Source: Streptomyces neyagawaensis (GTDB taxonomy: Bacteria > Actinomycetota > Actinomycetes > Streptomycetales > Streptomycetaceae). Taken from it: 64,000 nt of DNA. The stretch lies in assembly GCF_023516595.1 (NCBI RefSeq), contig NZ_JAMGBG010000103.1, forward strand, positions 40,258-104,257. Direction: 5' to 3'. Positions 32,084 to 40,464 of this stretch are shown here, one piece after another. Position 1 is the first letter of the stretch, and the number at the start of each line of letters is the position of its first letter. The notes below the pieces were generated by a model that saw nothing but the letters and a program-made list of their open reading frames with translations, did not search any database and was not told the origin of the DNA. Position numbers and translations under genes: made by a program.

Positions 32084-33825
32084 TTGCCGGCCTCCTTGCC
32101 GCTGCCGCTGCCCGCGAGCTCGTTGGCGCGGGGAGCGCCGTGCGCGAGCTGCTCGAGCGCGGCGATCTCCGGGTGGTGCAGGTCGAACGCCGGGGATTCG
32201 CTGCGGATCCGCGGCAGGGTGAGGAAGTTGTGCCGCGGCGGCGGGCAGGAGGTCGCCCACTCCAGGGAACGGCCGTAGCCCCACGGGTCGTCGACGCCGA
32301 CGGGCTTGCCGTACTTGGCGGTCTTCCACACGTTGTAGAGGAACGGCAGGATCGACAGGCCGAGCACGAAGGAGCTGATCGTCGAGATCGTGTTCAGGGC
32401 GGTGAAGCCGTCGGCCGCCAGGTAGTCGGCGTAACGACGCGGCATGCCCTCGGCGCCCAGCCAGTGCTGGACGAGGAACGTGCCGTGGAAGCCGATGAAC
32501 AGCGTCCAGAACGTGATCTTGCCGAGGCGCTCGTCGAGCATCTTGCCCGTCCACTTCGGCCACCAGAAGTGGAAGCCGGAGAACATCGCGAAGACGACGG
32601 TGCCGAACACCACGTAGTGGAAGTGCGCCACGACGAAGTACGAGTCGGAGACGTGGAAGTCCATCGGGGGCGAGGCCAGGATGACACCGGTCAGACCACC
32701 GAAGGTGAAGGTGATCAGGAAGCCGGTCGCCCAGAGCATCGGGGTCTCGAAGGACAGCGAGCCCTTCCACATCGTTCCGATCCAGTTGAAGAACTTCACG
32801 CCGGTCGGTACGGCGATGAGGAACGTCATGAAGGAGAAGAACGGGAGGAGCACGCCACCGGTGACGTACATGTGGTGCGCCCACACCGTGACGGAGAGGC
32901 CGGCGATCGCGATGGTCGCGCCGATCAGGCCCATGTAGCCGAACATCGGCTTGCGGGAGAAGACCGGGATGACCTCGGAGATGATGCCGAAGAACGGCAG
33001 GGCGATGATGTACACCTCTGGGTGGCCGAAGAACCAGAAGAGGTGCTGCCAGAGCAGTGCGCCGCCGTTGGCCGCGTCGAAGACGTGGGCCCCGAACTTG
33101 CGGTCCGCCTCCAGGGCGAACAGCGCGGCCGCGAGGACCGGGAAGGCGAGCAGGACCAGGACACCGGTCAGCAGCACGTTCCAGGTGAAGATCGGCATGC
33201 GGAACATGGTCATGCCCGGTGCGCGCATGCAGATGATCGTGGTGATGAAGTTGACCGAGCCGAGGATCGTGCCGAAGCCGGAGAAGGCCAGACCCATGAT
33301 CCACATGTCGGCGCCGACACCCGGACTGCGGACCGCGTCCGACAGCGGGGAGTAGGCGAACCAGCCGAAGTCGGCCGCACCCTGCGGGGTGAGGAAGCCG
33401 GCCACCGCGATCAGCGAGCCGAAGAGGTACAGCCAGTACGCGAACATGTTCAGCCGCGGGAACGCCACGTCGGGCGCGCCGATCTGCAGCGGCATGATCC
33501 AGTTGGCGAATCCGGCGAACAGCGGCGTCGCGAACATCAGCAGCATGATCGTGCCGTGCATCGTGAACGCCTGGTTGAACTGCTCGTTCGACATGATCTG
33601 CGTGCCCGGACGGGCCAGCTCGGCGCGCATGAGGAGCGCCATGACGCCGCCGATGCAGAAGAACGCGAACGACGTGACCAGGTAGAGCGTGCCGATCGTC
33701 TTGTGGTCGGTGGTCGTCAGCCACTTGACGACGACCTCACCGCGGCGCTGGCGCCGGACGGGCAGCTCGTCCTCGTAGTGGGACCCCGCCGCCGCGGCAC
33801 CCTGAGGTTCGTTGAGGATGCTCAC
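32080..33825 (-). CDS. ctaD: Cytochrome c oxidase subunit I
   Basis: Catalytic subunit of the aa3 oxidase with heme a, heme a3 and CuB, reducing O2 to water and pumping protons. The 581-residue protein has twelve membrane helices. The low-spin heme region is in NQAFTMHGTIMLLMFATP, the CuB His and cross-linked Tyr in FFGHPEVYIIALPFFG, further CuB His ligands in VWAHHMYVTG, and the heme a3/a pair in VVAHFHYVVFGTVVF. GTG start at 33825 overlaps the ctaC stop by 4 bp; the end overlaps ctaF. Nothing is missing. Confidence 0.97.
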   Translation of the reverse strand: MSILNEPQGAAAAGSHYEDELPVRRQRRGEVVVKWLTTTDHKTIGTLYLVTSFAFFCIGGVMALLMRAELARPGTQIMSNEQFNQAFTMHGTIMLLMFATPLFAGFANWIMPLQIGAPDVAFPRLNMFAYWLYLFGSLIAVAGFLTPQGAADFGWFAYSPLSDAVRSPGVGADMWIMGLAFSGFGTILGSVNFITTIICMRAPGMTMFRMPIFTWNVLLTGVLVLLAFPVLAAALFALEADRKFGAHVFDAANGGALLWQHLFWFFGHPEVYIIALPFFGIISEVIPVFSRKPMFGYMGLIGATIAIAGLSVTVWAHHMYVTGGVLLPFFSFMTFLIAVPTGVKFFNWIGTMWKGSLSFETPMLWATGFLITFTFGGLTGVILASPPMDFHVSDSYFVVAHFHYVVFGTVVFAMFSGFHFWWPKWTGKMLDERLGKITFWTLFIGFHGTFLVQHWLGAEGMPRRYADYLAADGFTALNTISTISSFVLGLSILPFLYNVWKTAKYGKPVGVDDPWGYGRSLEWATSCPPPRHNFLTLPRIRSESPAFDLHHPEIAALEQLAHGAPRANELAGSGSGKEAGK

Positions 33826-34781
33826 AGTACGTTCGTCTCCCGGTTCTTCTCGTGCTTCGTCTGCTCAATACCGGCCGGGACGTAACCGGTCTGGCCCTGC
33901 TCCGCGAGCTCCTTGAGGTGCTGCTCGTAGCGCTCGGGGGAGACGACCTTGACGTTGAAGAGCATCCGCGAGTGGTCCACACCGCACAGCTCGGCGCACT
34001 TGCCCAGGAAGGTGCCCTCCTGGTTGGGGGTCACCTGGAAGGCGTTGGTGTGGCCCGGGATGACGTCCTGCTTCATCAGGAACGGCACCACCCAGAAGGA
34101 GTGGATGACGTCACGCGAGGTGAGGACGAAGCGGACCGTCTTGCCCTTGGGGAGCCAGAGGGTCGGGCCGGGGTTGCCGGTCTGCGGGTTCTTGTCACCG
34201 GGGATACCGCAGGTGTAGACGCCGCCGGCGTTGGCCGGGAAGTCCTTCTTGTACCGCTCCGGGATCGCGGCGAGGTTGGCGTCCTTGGCCGCGTCGCCGG
34301 TGGAGCCGTCGACGTTCTCGATGTAGTTGAAGCACCAGCTCCACTGGAAGCCGACCACGTTGACCGTGACGTCGGGCTTCTTGGACGTGTCGAGGAGCTT
34401 CGACTCGTCGCGGGCGGTGAAGTAGAACAGCACCGAGACGATGATCAGCGGAACGACCGTGTACAGCGCCTCGATGGGCATGTTGTACCGGGTCTGTGGG
34501 GGAACCTCGACCTTGGTGCGGCTGCGCCGGTGGAAGAAAGCACTCCACAGGATCAGGCCCCAGACCAGTACGCCCGTGGCGAGCGCGGCCGCCCAGGAAC
34601 CCTGCCACAGGGAGAGGATCCGCGGAGCCTCTTCCGTGGTCGGGGTGGGCATACCAAGGCGAGGGAAGTCCTTGTATGTGCAACCGGTGGCGGTCGCCAG
34701 GACCAGGCCCGCAGTCAGTGCCTGCAGCAGCTTCCGCCGCATCGGGCGCCGCGGCGAGCGGTCGGAGCCGTTGGGACTCAC
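33822..34781 (-). CDS. ctaC: Cytochrome c oxidase subunit II (lipoprotein)
   Basis: Electron-entry subunit of the aa3 oxidase with the dinuclear CuA centre. The 319-residue protein has a signal sequence with lipobox (ATGC), two membrane helices (about 60-82 and 105-128) and an external cupredoxin domain whose copper ligands are in CAELCGVDHSRMLF. FQWSWCFNYIENVDG, next to the aromatic patch, and the insert around residues 150-195 are actinobacterial. GTG start at 34781 follows GGAAGG. First gene of ctaCDF. Confidence 0.96.
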   Translation of the reverse strand: MSPNGSDRSPRRPMRRKLLQALTAGLVLATATGCTYKDFPRLGMPTPTTEEAPRILSLWQGSWAAALATGVLVWGLILWSAFFHRRSRTKVEVPPQTRYNMPIEALYTVVPLIIVSVLFYFTARDESKLLDTSKKPDVTVNVVGFQWSWCFNYIENVDGSTGDAAKDANLAAIPERYKKDFPANAGGVYTCGIPGDKNPQTGNPGPTLWLPKGKTVRFVLTSRDVIHSFWVVPFLMKQDVIPGHTNAFQVTPNQEGTFLGKCAELCGVDHSRMLFNVKVVSPERYEQHLKELAEQGQTGYVPAGIEQTKHEKNRETNVL

Positions 34782-35087
34782 GTAGCGCCTTCCCGAGAGT
34801 CTCGCCCGCGCAGGTCAGGCTGCGGCCTTCTCGCTGGTCGGTCGCCGCCCTGCGGCGGGCAGGGGTTTGGATGTTTATGCGGACCAAACCCTACTGGACG
34901 CGATTTGGGGTCGCGCGGGGAGGGGGGCCCAACTCGCCGGGGGTCACTTGGAGCGGCTACCTGGGGGTGTCGGGTGCGCCTAATAGCTCGGCAGTTCGGA
35001 GGTTTTGGCGGGTGCACGAGAATTGTGGTTGTTCGCGCAGTTCCCCGCGCCCCCATTTCACTCGCCCCGAGGCTTTAGCGTTGACCT
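34782..35087. promoter_or_regulatory. Divergent spacer upstream of ctaC with 8-bp dyad
   Basis: The spacer between ctaC and the desulfurase-TusA gene. GGGTTTGG (34863-34870) and CCAAACCC (34884-34891) form a perfect 8-bp inverted repeat with a 13-bp spacer, about 80-110 bp upstream of ctaC. This is an operator or promoter candidate. Repeat copy 3 and a TAGCGT box before the plus-strand gene are also here; the rest shows nothing distinct. Confidence 0.45.
35035..35053. repeat. Dispersed intergenic repeat, copy 3
   Basis: GCGCAGTTCCCCGCGCCCC, a single unit in the plus orientation, ending 34 bp before the start of the desulfurase-TusA gene and directly abutting its likely -35 region. Confidence 0.8.
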
Positions 35088-36464
35088 GTGGCGTACTTCG
35101 ACTCTGCTTCCTCCGCTCCCCTCCATCCCGTGGCCCGGCAGGCGCTGTTGGCCTCCCTGGACGAGGGGTGGGCCGATCCCGCCCGGCTGTACCGGGAGGG
35201 GCGGCGGGCGCGGATGCTGCTGGACGCCGCCCGTGAGGCGGCCGCCGAGGCCGTGGGGTGCCGGGCGGACGAGCTGGTCTTCACCTCGTCCGGGACGCGC
35301 GCGGTGCACTCCGGGGTCGCGGGGGTGCTGGCGGGGCGTAGGCGCGTGGGACGACACCTGATCGTGTCGTCCGTCGAACACTCTTCGGTGCTGCACGCGG
35401 CGGAGGTCCACGAGACCGCGGGCGGGACGGTCACCCGGGTGGTGGTGGATCGGTCGGGGGCGGTGTCCGCGTCCACGTTCGCCGAGTCCCTGCGCCCCGA
35501 CACCGCGCTGGCCTGTCTGCAGTCCGCCAACCACGAGGTGGGGACGGAGCAGCCGGTGGCCGAGGTGGCGGCGGTGTGCCGGGAGGCGGGGGTGCCGCTG
35601 CTGGTGGACGCCGCACAGTCGCTGGGGTGGGGCCGTGTCGACGGGGACTGGTCGGTCCTGACCGGGAGCGCCCACAAGTGGGGCGGCCCGTCCGGGGTGG
35701 GGCTGCTCGTCGTGCGCAAGGGGGTGCGGTTCGCGGCCCAAGGGCCCGCGGACGAGCGGGAGTCGGGCCGGGCCGCCGGGTTCGAGAACATCCCGGCGAT
35801 CGTGGCGGCGGCCGCCTCGCTGCGGGCGGTGCGGGCGGAGGCCGAGGCGGAGTCCGTACGGCTGCGGGAGTTGACGGAGCGGATCCGGACGCGGGTGCCG
35901 GCGCTGGTGCCGGACGTGGAGGTGGTCGGGCATCCGGAGCGGAGGCTGCCCGGTGTCGTCACCTTCTCCTGTCTCTATGTCGACGGGGAGACATTGCTGC
36001 ACGAGCTGGACCGCGAGGGATTCTCCGTGTCGTCCGGGTCCTCCTGCACGAGCAGCACGCTGACGCCGAGCCATGTGCTGCGCGCCATGGGGGTCCTGAG
36101 CGAGGGCAACGTACGGGTGTCGCTGCCGCCGGGCACCGCGGAGGAGGACGTCGAGCGGTTCCTTGCGGTGCTGCCGGGGGCGGTCGAGGCGGTGCGGGAG
36201 AAGCTGGGCGCGCCCACCCCGGCCGCCGTGGTGCGCGAGGACGCCCTCGTCGTGGACGCCCTCGGCAAGCGGTGCCCCGTCCCCGTCATCGAGCTGGCGA
36301 AGGTGATCACGGACGTCCCCGTCGGCGGCACCGTCCGCGTCCTCTCCGACGACGAGGCGGCCCGTCTGGACATCCCGGCGTGGTGCGAGATGCGGGGCCA
36401 GGAGTATGTCGGAGAGGAAGCGGCGGAGCGGGGCTCGGCCTACGTGGTGCGCAGGGTGGCGTGA
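35088..36464 (+). CDS. Cysteine desulfurase fused to TusA-like sulfur carrier domain
   Basis: A 458-residue two-domain protein. Residues 1-365 are an IscS/NifS-type PLP enzyme: N-terminal MAYFDSASSAPLHP, FTSSGTRAVHSGVAG, LLVDAAQSLGWGR, PLP lysine in TGSAHKWGGPSGVG (near 196) and catalytic Cys in VSSGSSCTSSTL (near 320). Residues about 382-458 are a TusA/SirA domain, with the sulfur-accepting Cys in LGKRCPVPVIELAK (near 395). Sulfur could pass from the desulfurase persulfide to the tethered TusA cysteine. It starts at GTG 35088 with TAGCGT ending 6 nt before it, a leaderless pattern. Targets may include tRNA thiolation, molybdopterin or Fe-S assembly. Confidence 0.9.
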   Translation: MAYFDSASSAPLHPVARQALLASLDEGWADPARLYREGRRARMLLDAAREAAAEAVGCRADELVFTSSGTRAVHSGVAGVLAGRRRVGRHLIVSSVEHSSVLHAAEVHETAGGTVTRVVVDRSGAVSASTFAESLRPDTALACLQSANHEVGTEQPVAEVAAVCREAGVPLLVDAAQSLGWGRVDGDWSVLTGSAHKWGGPSGVGLLVVRKGVRFAAQGPADERESGRAAGFENIPAIVAAAASLRAVRAEAEAESVRLRELTERIRTRVPALVPDVEVVGHPERRLPGVVTFSCLYVDGETLLHELDREGFSVSSGSSCTSSTLTPSHVLRAMGVLSEGNVRVSLPPGTAEEDVERFLAVLPGAVEAVREKLGAPTPAAVVREDALVVDALGKRCPVPVIELAKVITDVPVGGTVRVLSDDEAARLDIPAWCEMRGQEYVGEEAAERGSAYVVRRVA

Positions 36465-36488
36465 GCCGTCAGGGGGTTGGCCGGGCCG

Positions 36489-37463
36489 TCAGGCGAGGTG
36501 GGCCTTGACCTCGGCGGCGGCCTCGTCGCCGTACGCCTTGGTGAACCGCTCCATGAAGTGGCCGCGGCGCAGCTGGTACTCCTGGGTGCCCACGGTCTCG
36601 ATGACCAGCGTGGCGAGCATGCAGCCGACCTGGGCCGCGCGCTCCAGGGAGACGCCCCAGGCGAGCCCGGAGAGGAAGCCGGCACGGAAGGCGTCGCCGA
36701 CGCCGGTGGGGTCGGCCTTGCGCTCCTCGTCCGGGCAGCCGACCTCGATCGGGTCGTGGCCGACGCGCTCGATGCGGACGCCCCGCGCGCCGAGGGTGGT
36801 CACCCGGTGGCCGACGCGGTCGAGGATCTCCGCGTCCGACCAGCCGGTCTTGGACTCGATGAGGCCCTTCTCGTACTCGTTGGAGAAGAGGTAGGTCGCG
36901 CCGTCCAGCAGTATCCGGATCTCCTCGCCCTCCATGCGGGCGATCTGCTGGGAGAAGTCGGCGGCGAAGGGGATGCCGCGCGAGCGGCACTCCTCGGTGT
37001 GGCGGAGCATCGCCTCCGGGTCGTCGGCGCCGATGAGGACCAGGTCGAGGCCGTCGACGCGGTCGGCGACGGTCTTCAGCTCGATGAGGCGGGCCTCGCT
37101 CATGGCACCGGTGTAGAAGGAGCCGATCTGGTTGTGGTCGGCGTCGGTGGTGCAGACGAAGCGGGCGGTGTGCAGCGTCTCGGAGATACGCACGGAGGCC
37201 GTGTCGACGCCGTGCCGGTCGAGCCAGGCGCGGTACTCGTCGAAGTCGGAGCCGGCCGCGCCGACCAGGATCGGGCGGGTGCCGAGCTGTCCCATGCCGA
37301 ACGCGATGTTCGCGCCGACACCGCCCCGGCGGACGTCGAGCTGGTCGACGAGGAAGGAGAGGGAGACCGTGTGCAGCTGGTCCGCGACGAACTGGTCGGC
37401 GAAGCGGCCCGGGAAGGTCATCAGATGGTCGGTGGCGATGGAGCCGGAGACTGCGATACGCAC
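36489..37463 (-). CDS. adoK: Adenosine kinase (PfkB family)
   Basis: Phosphorylates adenosine to AMP in purine salvage. The 324-residue protein aligns by eye along its whole length with the mycobacterial adenosine kinase: MRIAVSGSIATDHLMTFPGR, VSLSFLVDQLDVRRGGVGAN (substrate site), IGADDPEAMLRHTEECRS and the anion-hole/catalytic motif DPTGVGDAFRAGFLSG. GTG start at 37463; a GGAG lies 12 bases upstream. Other PfkB sugar kinases are possible, but the match is to the bacterial adenosine kinase type. Confidence 0.9.
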   Translation of the reverse strand: MRIAVSGSIATDHLMTFPGRFADQFVADQLHTVSLSFLVDQLDVRRGGVGANIAFGMGQLGTRPILVGAAGSDFDEYRAWLDRHGVDTASVRISETLHTARFVCTTDADHNQIGSFYTGAMSEARLIELKTVADRVDGLDLVLIGADDPEAMLRHTEECRSRGIPFAADFSQQIARMEGEEIRILLDGATYLFSNEYEKGLIESKTGWSDAEILDRVGHRVTTLGARGVRIERVGHDPIEVGCPDEERKADPTGVGDAFRAGFLSGLAWGVSLERAAQVGCMLATLVIETVGTQEYQLRRGHFMERFTKAYGDEAAAEVKAHLA

Positions 37464-37598
37464 GGCGAGGACACACTCCTGCGAAGGGAGAGGGGATTGA
37501 CAGTTCACGCTACCGGGTCGCCGGGGCCGTCAGAAGCAGGCAGAACTACCCGATAGTAGGTCTTTCTTCGTGGGGTTCCCGGTGCGTACGGTGCCGAT

Positions 37599-37808
37599 AT
37601 GACGAACCCGAAGATCCACGGCACCGTCCCGTTCGACCCGGACGGCGGCCTCGCGGCGCTGCGCGGCGACTGCGCCCGGATGGCTCCGCACTGGGCGGCC
37701 CCCGCGAAGGTCATTACGGCTCCGGTGCCCCCTTCGCTCATCCACGGGGTGTCGGTTCCCGCGGCCTCGGCGCGGCTGGTGGACGCGATGTCGGACTACG
37801 GCGACTGA
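37599..37808 (+). CDS. Small conserved-looking hypothetical protein
   Basis: A 69-residue protein (MTNPKIHGTVPFDPDGGLAA) with Pro-rich C-terminal half, no signal peptide, cysteine pair or recognised domain. Support for a real gene is the third-position GC bias in this frame and a TACGGT box ending 6 nt before the ATG, a leaderless pattern shared with neighbours. It lies divergent from adoK and 114 bp before the next gene. Function unknown. Confidence 0.55.
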   Translation: MTNPKIHGTVPFDPDGGLAALRGDCARMAPHWAAPAKVITAPVPPSLIHGVSVPAASARLVDAMSDYGD

Positions 37809-37922
37809 GGGGTCCGCCGCGCGTCCGCTCGGCGGACAGGGAACCGTCGGCTCCTCCGCCGCGTCCCATCGCTGTCCCCCGTATAGGGGAGGCGGTGTAC
37901 GACCAGCCGAAGGAGCGATGCG

Positions 37923-39689
37923 GTGAACGCCGAGCGACCCGACCACCCCGAGAACCCGGACGAGGGCACCCGGCCCGACACGACCGAGGAGATCAGGGCT
38001 GCCGGGGACCGGGCCGAGGGGGTCGAGAAGACCGACCCGGCACAGGCCGAGGAGGCCCCCGCCACGGGTCCCGGTGACGACGAGGCGCGCGCCCGTTCGG
38101 CCGGTCCCGCGGACGAGGACGGCGACGAGCGGCCCGGACCCGCGAAGGTCGTGGACGACGGCGGTGACGACCGGGGCGGTCCGGACGAGGGCGACGAGGC
38201 GCGGGAGGCCCGAACGGCCGACGAGTCCGAGGTCGCCGAGGTCGGGCGGGGCGATGTCGGGCAGGCCGAGGCCCCCGACGTCGAGGACGCACCGCGGGCG
38301 GCGCGGCGGCGGTCCCGCGTGGTCGTGGCCTCCGTGGCCGCTGCGGTGCTGCTCGTCGGCGGTGGTGGGGCGTTCCTCGCGGCGACCACGTCCGGCGGGT
38401 CCGGCGATGGCTCCGGGCGCTCGGCCGGGTCCGACGGTACTCCTCCGCCGCTGGCGCTCGACGGATACGGCGGCGGCGGTTCGAACGGCATCGCCCCTGG
38501 TGAACCCGACCCCAACGGGGTGACGTACCGGGCCGACGGCAAGCTGCCCGACGGCCCGGACTCGGCCCCCGTGTACCGGGCCGAGGGGCAGGTCACGGCC
38601 GCCGAGGTGGCGCGGCTCGCCAAGGCGCTGGGCGTCGAGGGTGGGCCGAGGGCCGAGGGCGAGAGCTGGCGGGTCGGCACCACGCGCGACGGATCGGGCC
38701 CCACCCTGCACGTCGGCAGGCAGGCGCCGGGCGCGTGGACGTTCAGCCGGTTCACACCGGGCACCGACAACTGCCAGAAGGTCGACGTCTGCACCGCCGT
38801 GCCCCCGGCCGGCGACACCGACCCGGTGAGCGAGGCGGCGGCACGGAAGGCGGCGACACCGATCCTCAAGGCCGTCGGCCAGGACGACGCCAAGCTCGAC
38901 GTCTCCCAGCTCCTCGGCACCGTCCGCGTGGTGAACGCCGATCCCGAGGTCGGCGGGCTGCCCACGTACGGCTGGGCGACCAACCTCCAGGTCGGCGCCG
39001 ACGGCACGGTGGTCGGCGGCAGCGGCAATGTGAAGGCGCCCGTGAAGGGCGACACGTACCCGGTGGTCGACGCGGAGCGGGCGCTGAAGCTGCTGAACGA
39101 CTCGGGGCAGGGCGTCGGCCCCGCCCGCGAGGACGTCACGCCGTCGCCGTCGATGCCGCGGACCCCGCCGGTGCGGGTCGAGGACGCGGTGTTCGGGCTT
39201 GCCTCCCACCAGGTCGGCGGCCGGCCGGCGCTGGTGCCGTCCTGGCTGTTCGAGGTGCGGCCGCGGAAGGCCGCGGCCGGCTTCACGGTGACGCATCCGG
39301 CTGTCGACCCGAAGTACCTGACCCCCTCCGAGCCGGAGGGGGAGCCGACCGAGGGGCCCGAGGACCCGAACGTCCCCGGTGACCGGCCGCCGGCCGACCC
39401 CGCGTCACGGAACGTCCCGGTGCAGGGCTACACCGCCGACGGCAGGGAGCTGACCGTCAGCTTCTGGGGCGGGGTGTGCAGCGAGTACACGGCCACCGCG
39501 ACCGAGAAGTCGGGCGAGGTGACGGTCACCGTGACCGGCACCTCCCAGCCCGGCCGGGTCTGCGTCATGATCGCCAAGGCGATGGAGCGCACCGTGCGAC
39601 TGGACGGGCCACTGGGCGACCGCGAGGTGGTCGGGCCGGACGGCGAGGAGATCCCCGAGGGCGGGATCCGGGAGATGCAGCCGCAGTAG
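37923..39689 (+). CDS. Single-pass membrane protein with acidic cytoplasmic tail and large external domain
   Basis: A 588-residue protein of unknown function. Residues 1-125 are acidic, Pro/Asp/Glu-rich and probably disordered inside the cell. A membrane helix (VVVASVAAAVLLVGGGGAFL) spans about 136-158. The rest is outside: a GPR-rich linker, a conserved-looking beta-rich region with RADGKLPDGPDSAPVYRAEG and TAAEVARLAKALGV, one cysteine pair (NCQKVDVC), a proline-rich stretch (EPEGEPTEGPEDPNVPGDRP) and a C-terminal domain with two further cysteines. It starts at GTG 37923, seven bases after AAGGAG. The topology suits an envelope sensor or scaffold; I know no domain for it. Confidence 0.85.
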   Translation: MNAERPDHPENPDEGTRPDTTEEIRAAGDRAEGVEKTDPAQAEEAPATGPGDDEARARSAGPADEDGDERPGPAKVVDDGGDDRGGPDEGDEAREARTADESEVAEVGRGDVGQAEAPDVEDAPRAARRRSRVVVASVAAAVLLVGGGGAFLAATTSGGSGDGSGRSAGSDGTPPPLALDGYGGGGSNGIAPGEPDPNGVTYRADGKLPDGPDSAPVYRAEGQVTAAEVARLAKALGVEGGPRAEGESWRVGTTRDGSGPTLHVGRQAPGAWTFSRFTPGTDNCQKVDVCTAVPPAGDTDPVSEAAARKAATPILKAVGQDDAKLDVSQLLGTVRVVNADPEVGGLPTYGWATNLQVGADGTVVGGSGNVKAPVKGDTYPVVDAERALKLLNDSGQGVGPAREDVTPSPSMPRTPPVRVEDAVFGLASHQVGGRPALVPSWLFEVRPRKAAAGFTVTHPAVDPKYLTPSEPEGEPTEGPEDPNVPGDRPPADPASRNVPVQGYTADGRELTVSFWGGVCSEYTATATEKSGEVTVTVTGTSQPGRVCVMIAKAMERTVRLDGPLGDREVVGPDGEEIPEGGIREMQPQ

Positions 39690-39712
39690 GGCCGGCCGCG
39701 AGCCGCGAACGG

Positions 39713-39753
39713 ACGAAGGCGGCGTCCCCGTCGGTGGGGGACGCCGCCTTCGT
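39713..39753. terminator. 17-bp bidirectional terminator hairpin
   Basis: ACGAAGGCGGCGTCCCC and its exact complement surround a 7-nt loop between the convergent membrane-protein gene and erpA. Confidence 0.9.
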
Positions 39754-39789
39754 CGTGCTCAGCGCGCGCCGTACGGCGTGCGGGCGGGC

Positions 39790-40146
39790 TCAGCTGAAGG
39801 AGTCGCCGCAGGCGCAGGAGCCGGTCGCGTTCGGGTTGTCGATGGTGAAGCCCTGCTTCTCGATGGTGTCGACGAAGTCGATGGTGGCGCCGCCGAGGTA
39901 GGGGGCGCTCATGCGGTCGGTGGTGACCTTCACACCGTCGAAGTCCTTGACGACGTCACCGTCGAGCGAACGCTCGTCGAAGAAGAGCTGGTAGCGCAGG
40001 CCGGAGCAGCCGCCGGGCTGGACGGCGACGCGCAGCGACAGGTCGTCACGGCCTTCCTGGTCGAGCAGGGCCTTGACCTTGGCCGCGGCGGCGTCGGTCA
40101 GGATGATGCCGTCGGTGACGGTGGTGGTCTCGTCCGATACGGACAT
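39790..40146 (-). CDS. erpA: A-type iron-sulfur cluster insertion protein
   Basis: A 118-residue A-type carrier that delivers [4Fe-4S] clusters to client enzymes. The three invariant cysteines are present: Cys47 in QPGGCSGLRYQL and the CxC pair in SCACGDSF (Cys111, Cys113). Divergent from nadA, whose product is a [4Fe-4S] enzyme and a likely client. The name erpA is used because the sequence fits ErpA/IscA class; separate iscA naming is possible. Confidence 0.93.
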   Translation of the reverse strand: MSVSDETTTVTDGIILTDAAAAKVKALLDQEGRDDLSLRVAVQPGGCSGLRYQLFFDERSLDGDVVKDFDGVKVTTDRMSAPYLGGATIDFVDTIEKQGFTIDNPNATGSCACGDSFS

Positions 40147-40368
40147 CTACATCTCTCCCGGGTTGTACGGAGACTGCTTGCCGACGGGTGCAACCGCCGG
40201 GGTCCCGGATTCATTCCGTCCGGGGCGAGCGGATTTCCACCGCGTCCTTCTTCATGCTCGCACATGGCCCGCGCGTCGGGCACCGGCCACGGCGGGCCCG
40301 TCCGGTCCGGCCGCCGGGATTCATGTCACATCGACGCTATGGGCATCGTCAACGTGACGTGAAGCGGT

Positions 40369-40396
40369 TATGATAGATAGCGTCATTTCGACGAAA
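40369..40396 (+). promoter_or_regulatory. nadA promoter -10 box with overlapping operator candidate
   Basis: TATGAT (40369-40374) is a near-perfect -10 hexamer. Right behind it at 40378-40396 is the imperfect 19-bp palindrome TAGCGTCATTTCGACGAAA (TnnCGTC-N5-GACGnnA), covering the predicted transcription start. This placement fits NAD-responsive repression. The rest of the 318-bp spacer 40147-40464 shows nothing definite. Confidence 0.55.
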
Positions 40397-40464
40397 AGGC
40401 TAGCCCGCATGTCCCGTCGGCTCCCCTCGGGCCGGCGAGCCGCAGAACAGAAAGGGTGCGTGTC

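Noticed and set aside
37820..37870. CRISPR or other short repeat array
   Set aside because: No regularly spaced repeats with unique spacers were found anywhere in the window. The tandem repeats at 43984 and 55138 have no spacers.
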